DNA from: Toxorhynchites rutilus septentrionalis | Taxonomy: Eukaryota > Arthropoda > Insecta > Diptera > Culicidae | Assembly: GCF_029784135.1 (NCBI RefSeq) | Contig: NC_073745.1 | Span: 60,079,218-60,143,217, forward strand | DNA: 64,000 bases | Reading direction: 5' to 3' | Shown: positions 10,341-21,554 of the stretch, one piece after another | Layout: each line of letters starts with the position of its first letter | Numbering within the stretch: the first letter of the stretch is position 1 | The notes under the pieces: generated by a model | What the model was told of the DNA's origin: nothing | Databases searched by the model: none | The model's input: only the letters and a program-made list of their open reading frames with translations | Made by a program: the position numbers and the translations under genes

Positions 10341-11507
10341 TTATCTACTGCTTATTGCTGAAGAAGTAGACTGAAAGCTATAGCGAGATAGGTGCCAATC
10401 AGGAATAATCTGTTTGATAAAATTTATAGTCCTGATCGGCGACACAGACCAAACTTCCTTGGGCTCCAGAATAGCCTTATCAAGGTGTTGAAGTCTGCGT
10501 CTAGTTAGAGCTACGCAATTACAGAGCAAATGTTCCGAGGTTTCGCTTTCGGCATTACAAAAGCGACAAATATCATCTTGCACTAAACCTATGTTTTTGA
10601 GATGGTATTTACTCGGACAGTGTCCTGTTATAAGACCAGTGAATGTGCTGAAGTCTTTCTTATTAAGACTCAGCAATTGTTGAGTAATTTTAATACTCGG
10701 CGTGATAAATTTTTTTGACTAGTTGAGTTGTACAGCCATCCAGTTGGCCATTACTTCCCGGACTTCCCATTTCTTCAGCTCACTCTTCAACACACATTCA
10801 GAAATTCCACAGAATGGTTCTGGACCAGTGAAGGGTGAGCTTGAGCCGCGTCTTGCGAGTTCATCTGCTTGTTCATTTCCCTCTATACCGCAATGGCCAG
10901 GAATCCAGTATAGTTGTACCGAACTTCTCTGACACAGTTGTCGTAAGAGGCAAATGCATTCCCAGACAATTTTTGAAAAGCACTTGAAAGCATTGAGGGC
11001 TTTAAGTGCTCCTTGACTGTCTGAGAAGATGCAAATGTTAGCATGTCTATAATTTCTTTTAAGGCAGACATTTATACATTCTATTATTGCAGCTACTTCT
11101 GCCTGGAAAACTGTTGGCCAGTTCCCCATAGCTACAGAAATTTTTATTCTGGGACCATACACTCCAGCACCTGTTCTGTTACCCATTTTCGACCCATCGG
11201 TATAGAACAGGATTGAACCATTACGAACATCGGGACCACCCTCATCCCATACTGAACGGGAAAGTTCGATCACTCTGTATGGAATGTCATAATTGGTCCT
11301 TGGTTCCGTCCAATCGCTGTTCATCTCTGAGGTTGGTCCAACGGGTAAGAGATTCAGGATGCTCAAGTGACCAGTTTTGTTCCCGTCTAATATTTTTTTA
11401 TATCTTTTTAGCTTTAGAGCGCTTCTATTAGCCTCCAGCTGAACATGTTGACCCAAGGGTAACAAGTGAAGGATAGCCTCCAATGCCTTTGAGGGTGTGC
11501 TTCGCAT
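10341..11507 (-). pseudogene. RNase H and zinc-binding end of LOA-like ORF2
   Basis: The RNase H domain removes the RNA strand during target-primed reverse transcription. Its acidic residues are visible: FYTDGSKMG, FQAEVAAI, FSDSQGAL and GNEQADELAR. After a break near 10680-10718 the frame changes and shows a Cys-His cluster (CRFCNAESETSEHLLCNC), common at the C-terminus of these proteins. The two pieces lie in different frames, so one small indel separates them. The part upstream (11507-11594) is out of frame with the RT thumb. Compare the homologous plus-strand copy at 58570-59223. Confidence 0.82.
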
Positions 11508-11593
11508 TGCTCCTGTTACAGCAACGCATGCCAGTCGTTGGAGTTTGTTTAGCTTTTTTGTAGCTACAGTCTCCTTAGTCTTTGACCACCATA

Positions 11594-13385
11594 CTAATGA
11601 GGCCTAGGATAACCTATGCTAGGCCGCACAATTGCTGTATAGACCCACATAACCATTTTTGGTTTAAGGCCCCATGTTCTGCCTATCATTTTAGAACATG
11701 TCCATAGGGCAATGTTGGCCTTACTGATAATTGCATCTAAGTGTGCGTTCCAGTTTAGTTTAGCGTCTAGGATTACGCCTAGATATTTCACTGAAACGCT
11801 GAATTTTATTTCCTCTCCTCTAAGATTTAGAGTCTGCAGATGCAGTTTCTTCTTTTAGGTGAAAGGAACAATTGTTGTTTTTGAGGGATTTATGCTCAGA
11901 CCTTCTTTGATACACCATGATTGTGACGGTTTAAGGCCATCTGCATCCTGCTCGATATAACATCGTCGAATTTGCCACGTACCATTATGACTAAATCATC
12001 AGCAAAACCCACGGTTTCGAAACAATTCGCCTCCAAACTAATCAGAAGGTCGTCAACCACCAGTGACCAAAGTAGAGGTGATAGAACCCCTCCTTGTGGG
12101 CAACCTTTCGTTGCAATCACAGATGTCGACGACCCACCCAGCTCCGAGGTGATTTGTCTATTTGTGAGCATGCCTTTGATCCATTCGACTATGCAGTCAT
12201 CGAAATGTCTTCTTCTCATAGCATGTGCCATTGTACATAAGAAGCATTGTCGAAAGCCCCTTCGATATCAAGAAACGCACATAATGCCGTTTCTTTTGAC
12301 GAAAGAGATTTTTCAATTTTAGTCACAAGTGTGTGTAACGCTGTGACTGTGGATTTGCCTGATTGATAGGCAAACTGGTATTTATATAAAGGGCATTTGG
12401 ACATGAATACAGACTTTATGTATTCATATAATACTTTTTCCATAGTTTTCAGCAGTATTGATGATAAACTAATTGGTCTGAATGATTTTGGGAGTGATTT
12501 ATCACGTTTCCCAGCTTTTGGAATGAAGACCACTTTAACGAGTCTCCATGTGGAAGGAATGTGCTCTAGTATCAGTCTTGCCTTAAAAATCTCGAATAGA
12601 GATGGAATCAGCTTAGATTCTCCTTTTTGAATCAGGGCTGGAAAAATTCCATCTGCACCTGCGGATTTGTATGGTTGAAAGGATCTCACCGCGCTTTCTA
12701 CTCTGGCCTTCGTGAAAACCATTCCAGCAACTATCTTTGCGACATCCTTTGCACTTTGAGAATACCTTCGAGAGCATTTCATGTCGCGGTTGTAGCTAGG
12801 ACTGGTATCAGAATGAACCGATGTAGATCCCGGGAAGTGAGTTTTCATCAGTAAGTCTAATACTTCTGAGGGAGATTTTGTGAACGAACCGTCGTCCTTT
12901 TTGAGGGAACCTAGCCCGTTCGAGTGGTCTTTTGCAAGAGTCTTGCTTAGTCTTGCAACGATTGGGGTACTTTCAATGCTTTCGCAGTCATTTACCCAAG
13001 ATTTTCGTTTAGATCGTCTTAGTTCTCTGTTATATTCGGTTAGGGCGCTCCTATATTGAGACCAATCCGAATTAATTTTAGCTCTGTTGAACAGCTTCCG
13101 CGCTGTTTTACGTAGCCGCTCGAGCCTTTTGTTCCACCATGGAACGTTTCTTGTCGAAGAAACTCTCTTAAGTGGACAATTACTGTTGTAGACTGAAACT
13201 ATCGTATCATTTAATTCTTTTGAAGTTGATTCGAGCTGTTGAATCGACCTTATTCTTGTGTTAAGAGTTTCTGACTCGAGTTCAAGTGAATATCGTTCCC
13301 AGTTGGTTTTTCTTGGATCACGATATTCTCTCTGTACTGTCAAGCCACCATCCCATTCGAAGATAATGTGTCTGTGAACAGACAA
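11594..13385 (-). pseudogene. Reverse transcriptase of LOA-like element, frameshifted
   Basis: The 13385-12216 frame covers linker, fingers and palm (KSAGADGIFPALI, FRPISLSSILLKTMEKVL, YQSGKSTVTALH, CAFLDIEGAFDN). A frameshift near 12225 moves to a second frame (12231-11896) containing GCPQGGVLSPLLWSL and the catalytic FADDLVI. A third piece at 11791-11594 is the thumb (MKYLGVILDAKLNWNAHLD). RT motifs are otherwise well preserved, so decay is moderate. The three frames imply at least two indels. Confidence 0.88.
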
Positions 13386-13394
13386 AGACGCCTC

Positions 13395-14189
13395 TTACGA
13401 AACGTGCCAGTTGTGTATTTTCGAAGAAATTACCGGACTGCACAGTGTTAGGTCCAGGACTTCTTGTCTGATAGCGTTTATAAACGTTGGTTCATTGCCT
13501 ATATTGGCAATGTCAATGTTGTTTGAAGAGAGAAATTCTAAAAGACAGTCACCTCGACTGTTTATGTCAGTACTACCCCACAAAGTGTGATGAGCGTTGG
13601 CATCACAGCCGATGATGAAGTCTTTTTTGATTTCTCTGCAATAATTTACGAACGCCGCAACCTCTTGGGGAGGTGCCTCAGGTACGTCACCAGGGAAATA
13701 AGCCGACGCAATTATTATGTCGGATCTTCCCTTGGCGGTTGGTATCTCAACTCTGATCGCGACGATGTCCTTTTGAATGAACTCTGTTATAGGAAAGCAA
13801 TTAATATTTGCTTCTACTAGAACAGCAGTTCTTGGGGAGTCATGCTTGTCGTCGTAGAATAACTTGCATGAACCAGTATGAATACCAAGTATTCTTCCTT
13901 TGTGGACCCAAGGCTCTTGAATTAAAGCTAAATCCATAGCGTCTTCAATAAACCTCCTAGACAGCACGCTAGACGCTGCTTTAGCGTGATGGAGATTTAT
14001 TTGCAGAACCTTAGTGTTCTGCGTTATTTTCGACCGCTCGTTTTGTTCATTTGGATGTGGATTATTCATAGAAGTTCCACGAGTCTCGCGGTAAAGAAGG
14101 TCCACTGCATCAGTGACCGGCTTAATGCAGCAAGGGCAGACGATACTGTGGAGGGTGCCCTGGTGCTCCACAGGCTCCGTTAACGGCAA
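13395..14189 (-). pseudogene. AP-endonuclease domain of LOA-like ORF2
   Basis: APE-type endonuclease that nicks the target to prime reverse transcription. Visible active-site blocks are LQINLHHAKAA, DLALIQEPWV and IIGCDANAHHTLWGS. The frame ends in TAA just before the last motif, and the same frame continues after it; there the SDH motif reads SVH, so the Asp codon has changed to Val. Both the stop and this substitution would inactivate it. The N-terminal 40 residues contain Cys residues (CPCC) that could be a remnant of an upstream domain. Confidence 0.85.
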
Positions 14190-14639
14190 GGTTTGAAACC
14201 CCCCCTACCATTCATCCCTTGGCACGGGTCGCTTCACACCTTGGTTTAGGGGTTATCCATTACTTCCTTTCCATAATAACCATGGATAACAGCTATTACA
14301 ACCATCCTCGTTTTCTGGGGCTTTGGACCCACTGCTCTGGTTTCTCAATAATTTCAGGTTATTATTCGGACATGCAATTATTGAGATCCGTCATTCGCAG
14401 GCGGAGTAATCACATCACTTACCGCAGTGAATCCTGACTTTTCTTAACCATTCCCACTAACAACTATCCCTTCCATGATAAACGCTAGGGAACCACGCTA
14501 TAGAGGCGACCCTTCTGGCCTTCGGGCGGCGAATATCATACTAATATTCCTTCCCTTTCCCTGGTGACTGTAAGGACGTGGCCGGCGTCGTTATTGACCA
14601 GCTCAAAACTATACCCCAAAAGAAACAAGAATCCTGGTG

Positions 14640-15800
14640 TTCGCTCACAGTGAAGTCAGCGAAATCCAGGCTTCGGATCGCTCTAAACTCGTTATCGATA
14701 TCCTGAATATCATTTCGATCGCAAATTCTTGGAAGTAGTGATCCCAGATTTTTGATACTAATCGTTCATCAGCTACTTGAATACTTTTCAGCAGTTTGTT
14801 TGCTCGCATTTGCTAGAAAGCCACCTGGAATCAAAAAAGTGTTCATTCCGCCTGAAAATCAATTATTATCTTTTACGCTCTCCGAAGCTCGTAAGTGAAG
14901 CTCAATTTGCGTTGACGGCATTGAGCTTCGTTTACGAGTTAAGGGGAGCGAATTTCAGGATAAATCTACAGCAGCCATAAGTTTTTTTTCTCTGGGTTTG
15001 GATCGATTAACCGACGTAAATTATTCGTTCGCTTCAATCATTGGTTCCGAAGTATTCGTTCGATTAATGATCGATTTCTAATGATCGATTAATCGAATAA
15101 ATCAATTATCGGGGATCACTACTTGGAAGTCTTTGTAGAAGGGGAACAATTGACATACGCTTCCTTTCTGTGACATTAGTTGGATCAATTATTGTCGTGT
15201 TGGTGAATAAAGGTGTCATGAAAAATTTTACATTCTGACAGATAATATAAAAAATAATAAAAATGAGGCAAATTAGTGAGAAAACACCATACTGTAATTC
15301 TGTGTGCTTAAAGAAAATCGATTGAAATTCATAGAGAAAGACGATAAACGTCATAACGATCTTCGATGTGAATGCAGCGGGGTAGTATTCTCACGACTGG
15401 AAGAAAGAATAATAATTTTGCGGAGTTAAAAAACATATCCAGGAAAAACTGGAAGGTTGGCAATTCTGCAGTAGAGTGTAATACGAGTTTTTGATGGTAC
15501 TTAGAATAAAGTTGCAGTTACAAAAATATTATGTGAGTGAACACGAATATGTAATTTTTTTTTCAGGAACAAAGGAATTATTTTTGAATTTTTTTGAATT
15601 TTTTTGGAAGATTTCCGATGAGAAGAAGGAAGAAGTGTACGAAGTCGATCAGAAACGATATCATATATGCTATATTTTGTAATGTTCACACATTGTGTAT
15701 GACCCGAGGTAAAATGTCCTTTGAAACGAACACCATTGATCGACATAAAATTAACCTCAACTATGCATATTATAAAAAATTCTGTTGTGGCGATGAAAGA
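14640..15800. other. Non-coding stretch with a short hairpin
   Basis: No gene recognised. Contains the near-perfect hairpin at 14888-14938 listed separately and repeated 'gatcgattaat' words near 15050-15110. Possibly the transition from the LOA-like element to host DNA. Confidence 0.45.
14888..14938. other. Short hairpin, 19 bp stem, 13 nt loop
   Basis: CTCGTAAGTGAAGCTCAAT at 14888-14906 pairs with ATTGAGCTTCGTTTACGAG at 14920-14938 with two mismatches. The loop is 13 nt. It might be a transcribed hairpin, a foldback remnant or chance. No evidence of expression can be seen. Confidence 0.4.
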
Positions 15801-17460
15801 GGCTAGCGCCGTCATCGTGGAACCGAACCATTTCTCACTTTTTAATTGAAGACCACCGCTGAAAGTTCCATTCGAAAACTTCCGCAACAAAGCCATTCAG
15901 AGCCGCGCAGTTCAGTTCTCTCTCAATGGAGGAAAAATTGCGCTACTGTCGTTGGAAATCGCGCTTTCTTTCATGGAACACCGCCCCCTCCTCGCGAACC
16001 CACCGCGAATACCTCTCCCGCATTTTGCTCTGTTTGAATACGACAGAAAGCAGCATTCAGAATTGCGCGTTATCATCGCCGTCATTATTATCAGTTTTTG
16101 TTACAGCTCATCCAACAAAAACAGCGTCGGAAAAATAACGAGAATAACGGCTGCCAGCAGGGAGTGAGACAGACAGAGAGCGAGAATCTGTTTTTCATTT
16201 CCCACCCCGCCGCCACCAAAACGCTTTTCACCAAAAACCAGTCAGCGCTCATTGTGTGAGTGGTATTATTATATGCTCGAAAATAATGATATTGAGATTC
16301 TTTTTTTTCTTTCTTTGCTGTGCTGCGCTCGCCTCTGATTCGCTTTTTCCGTTCAGGCAAAAAGAGGCACATAATAATGGATGCCAGCAACTTGTGCTAG
16401 TAGGCGAAAGTAGATTGGGGGTCTCCCCCTATTCCCAAGTGGGGAGGGGGTGATTGGATTGAGAAAATGGTTTTTCTTCTCGTGTGAAAAATTATACTGT
16501 GGATAAGAAATGGGGGCAGTAAGGGCTGATGTGCTAACGGTTTGGTTTTGGAAGGTGTACATACAGCAGCAGTAGCAGCAGTAGCAGAACTCTTTGCAAA
16601 ATAAGAAAAGCAGCAAACATAACAGAAAAAAAAGAAACTGCGATATTGTGAGTTGGAAAAAAAAGATGAATTGAGGAGGAAAATGGAAAAGTTTTATTTG
16701 CAATTGTTGTGTTGTTGAGTGCTTGTGTTGTGATAATGGGAAAAATTGGAAAGAGAGTGAGAGAGAAAAGCAACGAATAAAATGTTGAAAATGTGAAGGA
16801 TGCTTTAAGTTGCGCTCATTTTATTTCGTTCCTCGAATTCTTCTTTTTCTTTCTGATGCCCCTGCGGATATGAGGCGTTGCTTTTCCCCATTGAAATTCG
16901 GAACCAACGAAAGAGTGAGTGGGTTACTGAAACCAAATGTGAAAATGAACGAATTCACTTAATGGAAAAAATAAGTGTTTGGCGTGTTTTTGAGGGCGGA
17001 AGGATATGTTTGTGTCATTTTTTCGTTGATAAGGCGTGATGTTTCCTTTTTCTCCATGGGGAATTTTGAGCGTGCGTTTGATTGATGGCAGTGGGCGATA
17101 AAACGACAGACTCGCAAAATGTGTTTCCATGATAAATGCGAACACATCATATACTTGATAGCATCGGTATGAATTGTGCATTTTGTAGCAGAAGCTTTCT
17201 TTCCTAGATATTTAATAAATGGCATCCTTCTTTAATCCTTTTCCACAGAAGCTGCTGCAAAATAACTTATTTTTGATGAAAACGATATAGCCCTCCGATC
17301 AAAAAATGCAAATATACTTTTTTTCAAAAATGTAAAATGAAAAATGAATCCTCTACAGCGTTATTAAATGTATTTAATGTTTATATACGGATTGCGTTAT
17401 GAAGTAAATAAACTAGCTCAACATTCGATTAGGATTCATTGCCAACCATAAAACCCACAA
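15800..17460. other. Unique-looking DNA, candidate host regulatory or untranslated region
   Basis: GC-richer than the surrounding repeats, with TCAGTT initiator-like words (15912), GA-rich runs (16162-16190) and CAG triplets (16561-16590). Open frames on both strands are short and low-complexity, so I call no gene. It is bounded by repeats on both sides. Confidence 0.35.
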
Positions 17461-17738
17461 CACGTATAACACAATTTTTTTTTTATTATTATGACATAAT
17501 ATTATAATTACAATTCATTTTAATAATTCATTAATCAATGGGTTATCGGGATACGGTTTTCGATTCCACCCTCAGTGAGATTACTCTCTTTGAAGAAGGT
17601 GTTTGTTCACTTTACTGCGCTAGATCGAGGATTCAACATTTCTCGTTCTATTTTATCAAAGGTAGTTTTCGAGTCTGTTTCGCAAGGAAGATTTGATTTT
17701 CAGCTTGAATAATTGCATATTTCGTTCACTTTTCAACT

Positions 17739-19654
17739 CTATTGGAAGTGAATTATACAGGCGTTTTCCATGGCTTGGTTCCTCAACGGATATCGATGGG
17801 AAGTTCTTTGCAGAGATTGGTTGTGTAAAGCAGCAGAGTTAGTGAGCATGTTGTGCATTTGTACTAGAGACTGAAGATCACGGAGTGCTAATATCGGAAG
17901 AACCGCAGGTGCAGCTTCTTTATACAGCCCGACGGTCGAATACAACGAAGGCCTTTTGTAGACAGCTTTCAAACATCGATTCTGCGTTGACTGTAGGGTT
18001 TGCAGTTTTGTTTTGCTAGCAGCTCCCCAAATTGACACCAGATACTGTAGCTTAAATTGTACAAACGCATAGTACATATCAATCAATGGTTTGGTCGGCA
18101 GGAATTTAGACACTTTCCACAAGATTCCACAAATTACACTTAAATCACGTTGAAGCGAATTGATATGCTCATTCCAAAGTAGCCGGGAGTCAAATATCAA
18201 ACCAAGATACTTGAAATTATCTACTTGCTCTAACGTCGTACCGTTGACTACGAGCCCAGCATGGCGATCCACTTGAAGACGAGATGAATGGAAGAGCATA
18301 TATTTGGTTTTTGCAAGATTGAGTGACAGTAAGTTTTCATTGAAAAACTGTTGCAGCGTAGCCATGTCCTCTGCCATATGGCGAATAATCTGGTCGGGGT
18401 TCGGGTCTTGGTATGAAAGAGACGTATCATCCGCAAAGAGTCGTGGATTTCCATGAAGACTTAGTTTTGCCAGATCGTTGATGTATAACAAAAAAAATAA
18501 GGGCCTCAAGTTACTACCTTGTGGCACTCCTACCGTAGTGTGACGAACGGAACTCATCGCACCGTTAACATAAACGAATTGCGTTCTGCCTGTCAGATAG
18601 CTCCTTATTAGATCGTTTGCTACTCCTCTCACTCCGAAAATTTCCATTTTGAGTAAAAGAATTTCATGATCGATTGTGTCGAAGGCTTTTTTCAAATCCA
18701 GGAACAACACACCTTCGATTTTCCTTGTATCCATCGCATCATATATCTCATTGACTAATTCACAAGCTGCTGTCGAGGTACTTGCGCCGCTTCTGAATCC
18801 GTATTGGCGGCTATATAGTACGTCATGTTGTTTGAGAAACTGGATGAGTCTGGTCGCAAGTAACTGTTCAAAAATTTTGCTCAAAACTGACAAGACTGAT
18901 ATTGGGCGATAGTTGTTGACATCAGATCTGCTCCCCGATTTATGAACCGGAATAACTCGTGCAATTTTCAAACAGCCAGGAAATCGACCAGTTGAAATTC
19001 CCTCGTTGAAGATGTCCCGCAGTAAGCAAGCAAAGAAAGAATGGTGTTTTTTGACAAATTCTGAGGAGATCCCATCAAAACCACAGCTTTTCCCATTTTT
19101 TAGGTCATTAATCCTCAAGATTACTTCTTGCTCTGACGTAGGTTGTAGAAAAACTGAATTTGACAACGGCTGCATCGTACCGAATCTGCCGATTCTACGA
19201 CTACTATTTATGGAAGAGGCGAGCTGGGGTCCAATAGAACTGAAGTAATTGTTGAATGTGTCAGCAATCGTTGGTCCATGGCTAGTCTCCTGCCCGTCCA
19301 GAATCAGCTTAATGGTACTATCTCCAACTTGACTCCGTCCGATGACACTGTTAATGTTCTTCCACATATTCTTCTGGTTCGTATTTGAAAATAATTTGTT
19401 ATAATAGTCCTCCTTTGTCTGATCCTTCACCTCCTGCAGCTTTTTAGAAATATGTTTTAGCATATCTTTTGTTCGTTCATCTGAGGGTCGTCGCTTATGA
19501 TTTTTAAGTATGTTCTCTTTGATCTTGATTAACTTCCAAAGATCGTAAGTCATCCAAGGGCAAACTCCTTTAACTTTGGCCTGTACGCATACCTTTCTGG
19601 AACAACTTTCTTTTAAACGCTCGTATGTTGATAAAATATATTGCGGCGCTTATA
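17739..19654 (-). pseudogene. Reverse transcriptase part of CR1/L2-clade ORF2
   Basis: Reverse transcriptase that copies the element RNA at a nicked target. An uninterrupted frame runs from the insertion junction (19654) to the stop at 17739. Seen in order: KSCGFDGISSEF, NYRPISVLSVLSKIFEQLL, LFLDLKKAFDTIDH, GVPQGS, the catalytic FADDTSL and the thumb FKYLGLIFDSRLLWNEHI. The sequence after GVPQGS reads NLRP where ILGP is usual, so the fingers-palm turn is altered. No RNase H, as expected of CR1/L2 elements. The first recognisable residues (APQYILSTYERLKESC) continue the endonuclease linker at 29242 in the same frame. Confidence 0.9.
19646..19654. repeat. Left 9 bp target duplication (GCGCTTATA)
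   Basis: Identical to 29233-29241. When one copy is removed the CR1/L2 ORF2 closes up in frame, which supports a true target-site duplication. Confidence 0.8.
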
Positions 19655-20788
19655 ATAAATCCGCATGCAGCGACGGCGGTAACGCGCACCAAAGATACTC
19701 GTAAAATAAGCGCTGTCACCGATTGTCACATTTGACTTTTTGCTTCTCTTCTTGTTCTCCCTTGTTATTGTCATTCATGTCAACAGATCGCCGTGAGATG
19801 AATTGATTTTTTTTTCAATGTTTAAGAGTTGCTTAGAATTGATTTTACATTTAAATTGGAAAACGGTAGGTTATTATGAAACAATGTTTATGTGTTAAAA
19901 ATACTGATTTACGTTTTGTCAACGTTTAGATTCGACCTTGGTTCCGGCTCGATTTGATATGGCTAATATTCGCGAAAACGTTCTTCATCGTCATGCTTCC
20001 GTAAACACTGTTTACCATTGCCTCTACGGATATTTCTACTTAGGCATCAAGATGAATACATTGGCCAAAATCTACGCCAAGCATCATTCAACAATTTCGC
20101 AGTGGATTCGTCTTTACGACGAAAACAAATATTTTGGACGAAAGGAAAGAGCAAAGGTCTACCTTCAATTTGGTCCGAAGGAGAGATCTTGGATAGTGAA
20201 CTTGTATAAAGATTGTCCCATCTTGTACTTACTTGAAGCTAAGGAACGGTTTGAACGGACTTTCCATAAGTCAATAAGTTCCGCATCCATCAGTCGAATC
20301 CTTCACTCAGAAGGTTATACGTGGAAGGTGTTGGAAAGACGGGCAATGCAACTACGCCAACAAGATATCTACCGGTTTCAATCCGACATGACCATTATAG
20401 CTTGGGACATTCATTGCCTGGTGTTCTTGGATGAAATATCCTTTGACAATCGTGGACTGCTCCGAAATAAAGGATACGCACCGGTAGGTTATCGTCTTAT
20501 ATACCGTGGGGAGTTCGTTAGGAAGCCCAGATGTTCTATGCTGAGTTTCTTGGGGAGCAACGGTGTGCTTGAAACGTTCTCCACCGAGGGGACATTTACC
20601 CGACACAATTTTTTTGATTGCGTGCGTTCGTTTGCATTAAGTGGAACAGTTAAACGACATCCTGGGCAATATAGTGTATGGGTTATGGATGGAGCCCGTA
20701 TCCACTGCCACAAAGCAATAATAGAGTACCTACGATCCTTAGGAATTATTGTGATCTTTCTGCCAGCGTATGCTCCATTCTATAATCC

Positions 20789-20946
20789 CAGAGGAGGCGA
20801 TCTGGCGTAGTGGTAACATCCATGCCTCTCACGCTGAAGGTCACGAGTTCAATTCTCACTCCCGACATTCTTCCAAAAATGGAAGTACAAGTGACGAACC
20901 AGCCAAAATGAGTTGAAAATCACTATAATACAGATAAAAAAAAAAA
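20789..20946 (+). repeat. tRNA-derived SINE, second type, with 11 bp duplication
   Basis: Contains an A-box-like 'atctggcgtagtggtaac', the B box 'gagttcaattctcac', a short body 'ttccaaaaatggaagt' and an A-run. It is flanked by TTCTATAATCC at 20778-20788 and 20947-20957. Inserted in the transposase codons for FYNP-IEY. Another copy of the same family lies inverted at 50804-50949. Confidence 0.92.
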
Positions 20947-21041
20947 TTCTATAATCCTATAGAGTACGTGTTTGGATATCTCAAAAAACACTTAAAGAAA
21001 ACATATGTTGAGATTAGCTCTAAAGATTTGACTATTACCAT

Positions 21042-21053
21042 ATGTGAAGCTTT
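21042..21053. repeat. Target duplication of the I-clade element (left)
   Basis: ATGTGAAGCTTT, repeated at 27091-27102. The A-run of the element makes the inner limit uncertain by a few bases. Confidence 0.85.
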
Positions 21054-21554
21054 TTTTTTTTTTTTTATCCAAAATATATATTTTTATTAAGGCTCATATG
21101 GCGTCAACCTGACGGAGCCGGGAGTTCAATATTTCGACAATGTTTGCCTTATAACTATGTTAGTAATATGTAACCGATTACTCGCGGTTGGCTCGAGGTT
21201 AGTATTACAAGTGTTTTCGTAATTGTGATGTTGCTGTCTCCAATGCTCTGTACCTGTGCCCGACACGGGATACTTCCTTTTGGGATGCAGCTGACCATTA
21301 ATCAGCAACGCCCCCTAGTCTGTACCCCATATCGAGGAATCCAGGATAGAATGGTCACTAGCCGGCGCAAACATCAGCTCGTGTAGAGTTGTCATGAGCG
21401 ATACAACCTTTGGCTCTTGTTGAATGATCAGTGGACTGCACAACCTTTGGCCCGTGTATCGTAAAGAGTGTGTGTATGTATTGCCGCGACTAAGTAAAAG
21501 TTTATAGATCGGATATGAGGGATATGAAACAGGGACACAACGAAGGAAACATCA

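Larger units (their letters stand above)
10252..14605 (-). mobile_element. LOA-like non-LTR retrotransposon with RNase H, decayed
   Basis: On the minus strand the order is endonuclease (14189-13395), reverse transcriptase (13385-11594), RNase H (11507-10719) and a Cys-His C-terminal motif (10676-10341), ending in an A-run (T-run at 10252-10259). The RNase H domain after RT and the single visible ORF suggest the I/LOA group; LOA is my best call. The 5' region (about 14410-14600) matches 61935-62101. Other partial copies are at 49492-49850 (minus) and 52978-54369 plus 58570-59310 (plus). Several frameshifts and stops make this copy inactive. An ORF1 was not found. Confidence 0.8.
17474..19654 (-). 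mobile_element. 3' half of split CR1/L2-clade retrotransposon
   Basis: Contains the reverse transcriptase part of ORF2 and a 3' UTR ending near a T-run at 17474-17483 followed by ATTATT. It joins the 5' half at 29233-31450 when the 9.6 kb insertion and its 9 bp duplication (19646-19654 and 29233-29241) are removed. Confidence 0.85.

Noticed and set aside
19866..19929. Possible 64 bp intron upstream of the DD34E transposase
   Set aside because: GT and AG ends exist but the upstream ATG at 19818 joins in the wrong phase; ATG 19959 is simpler.
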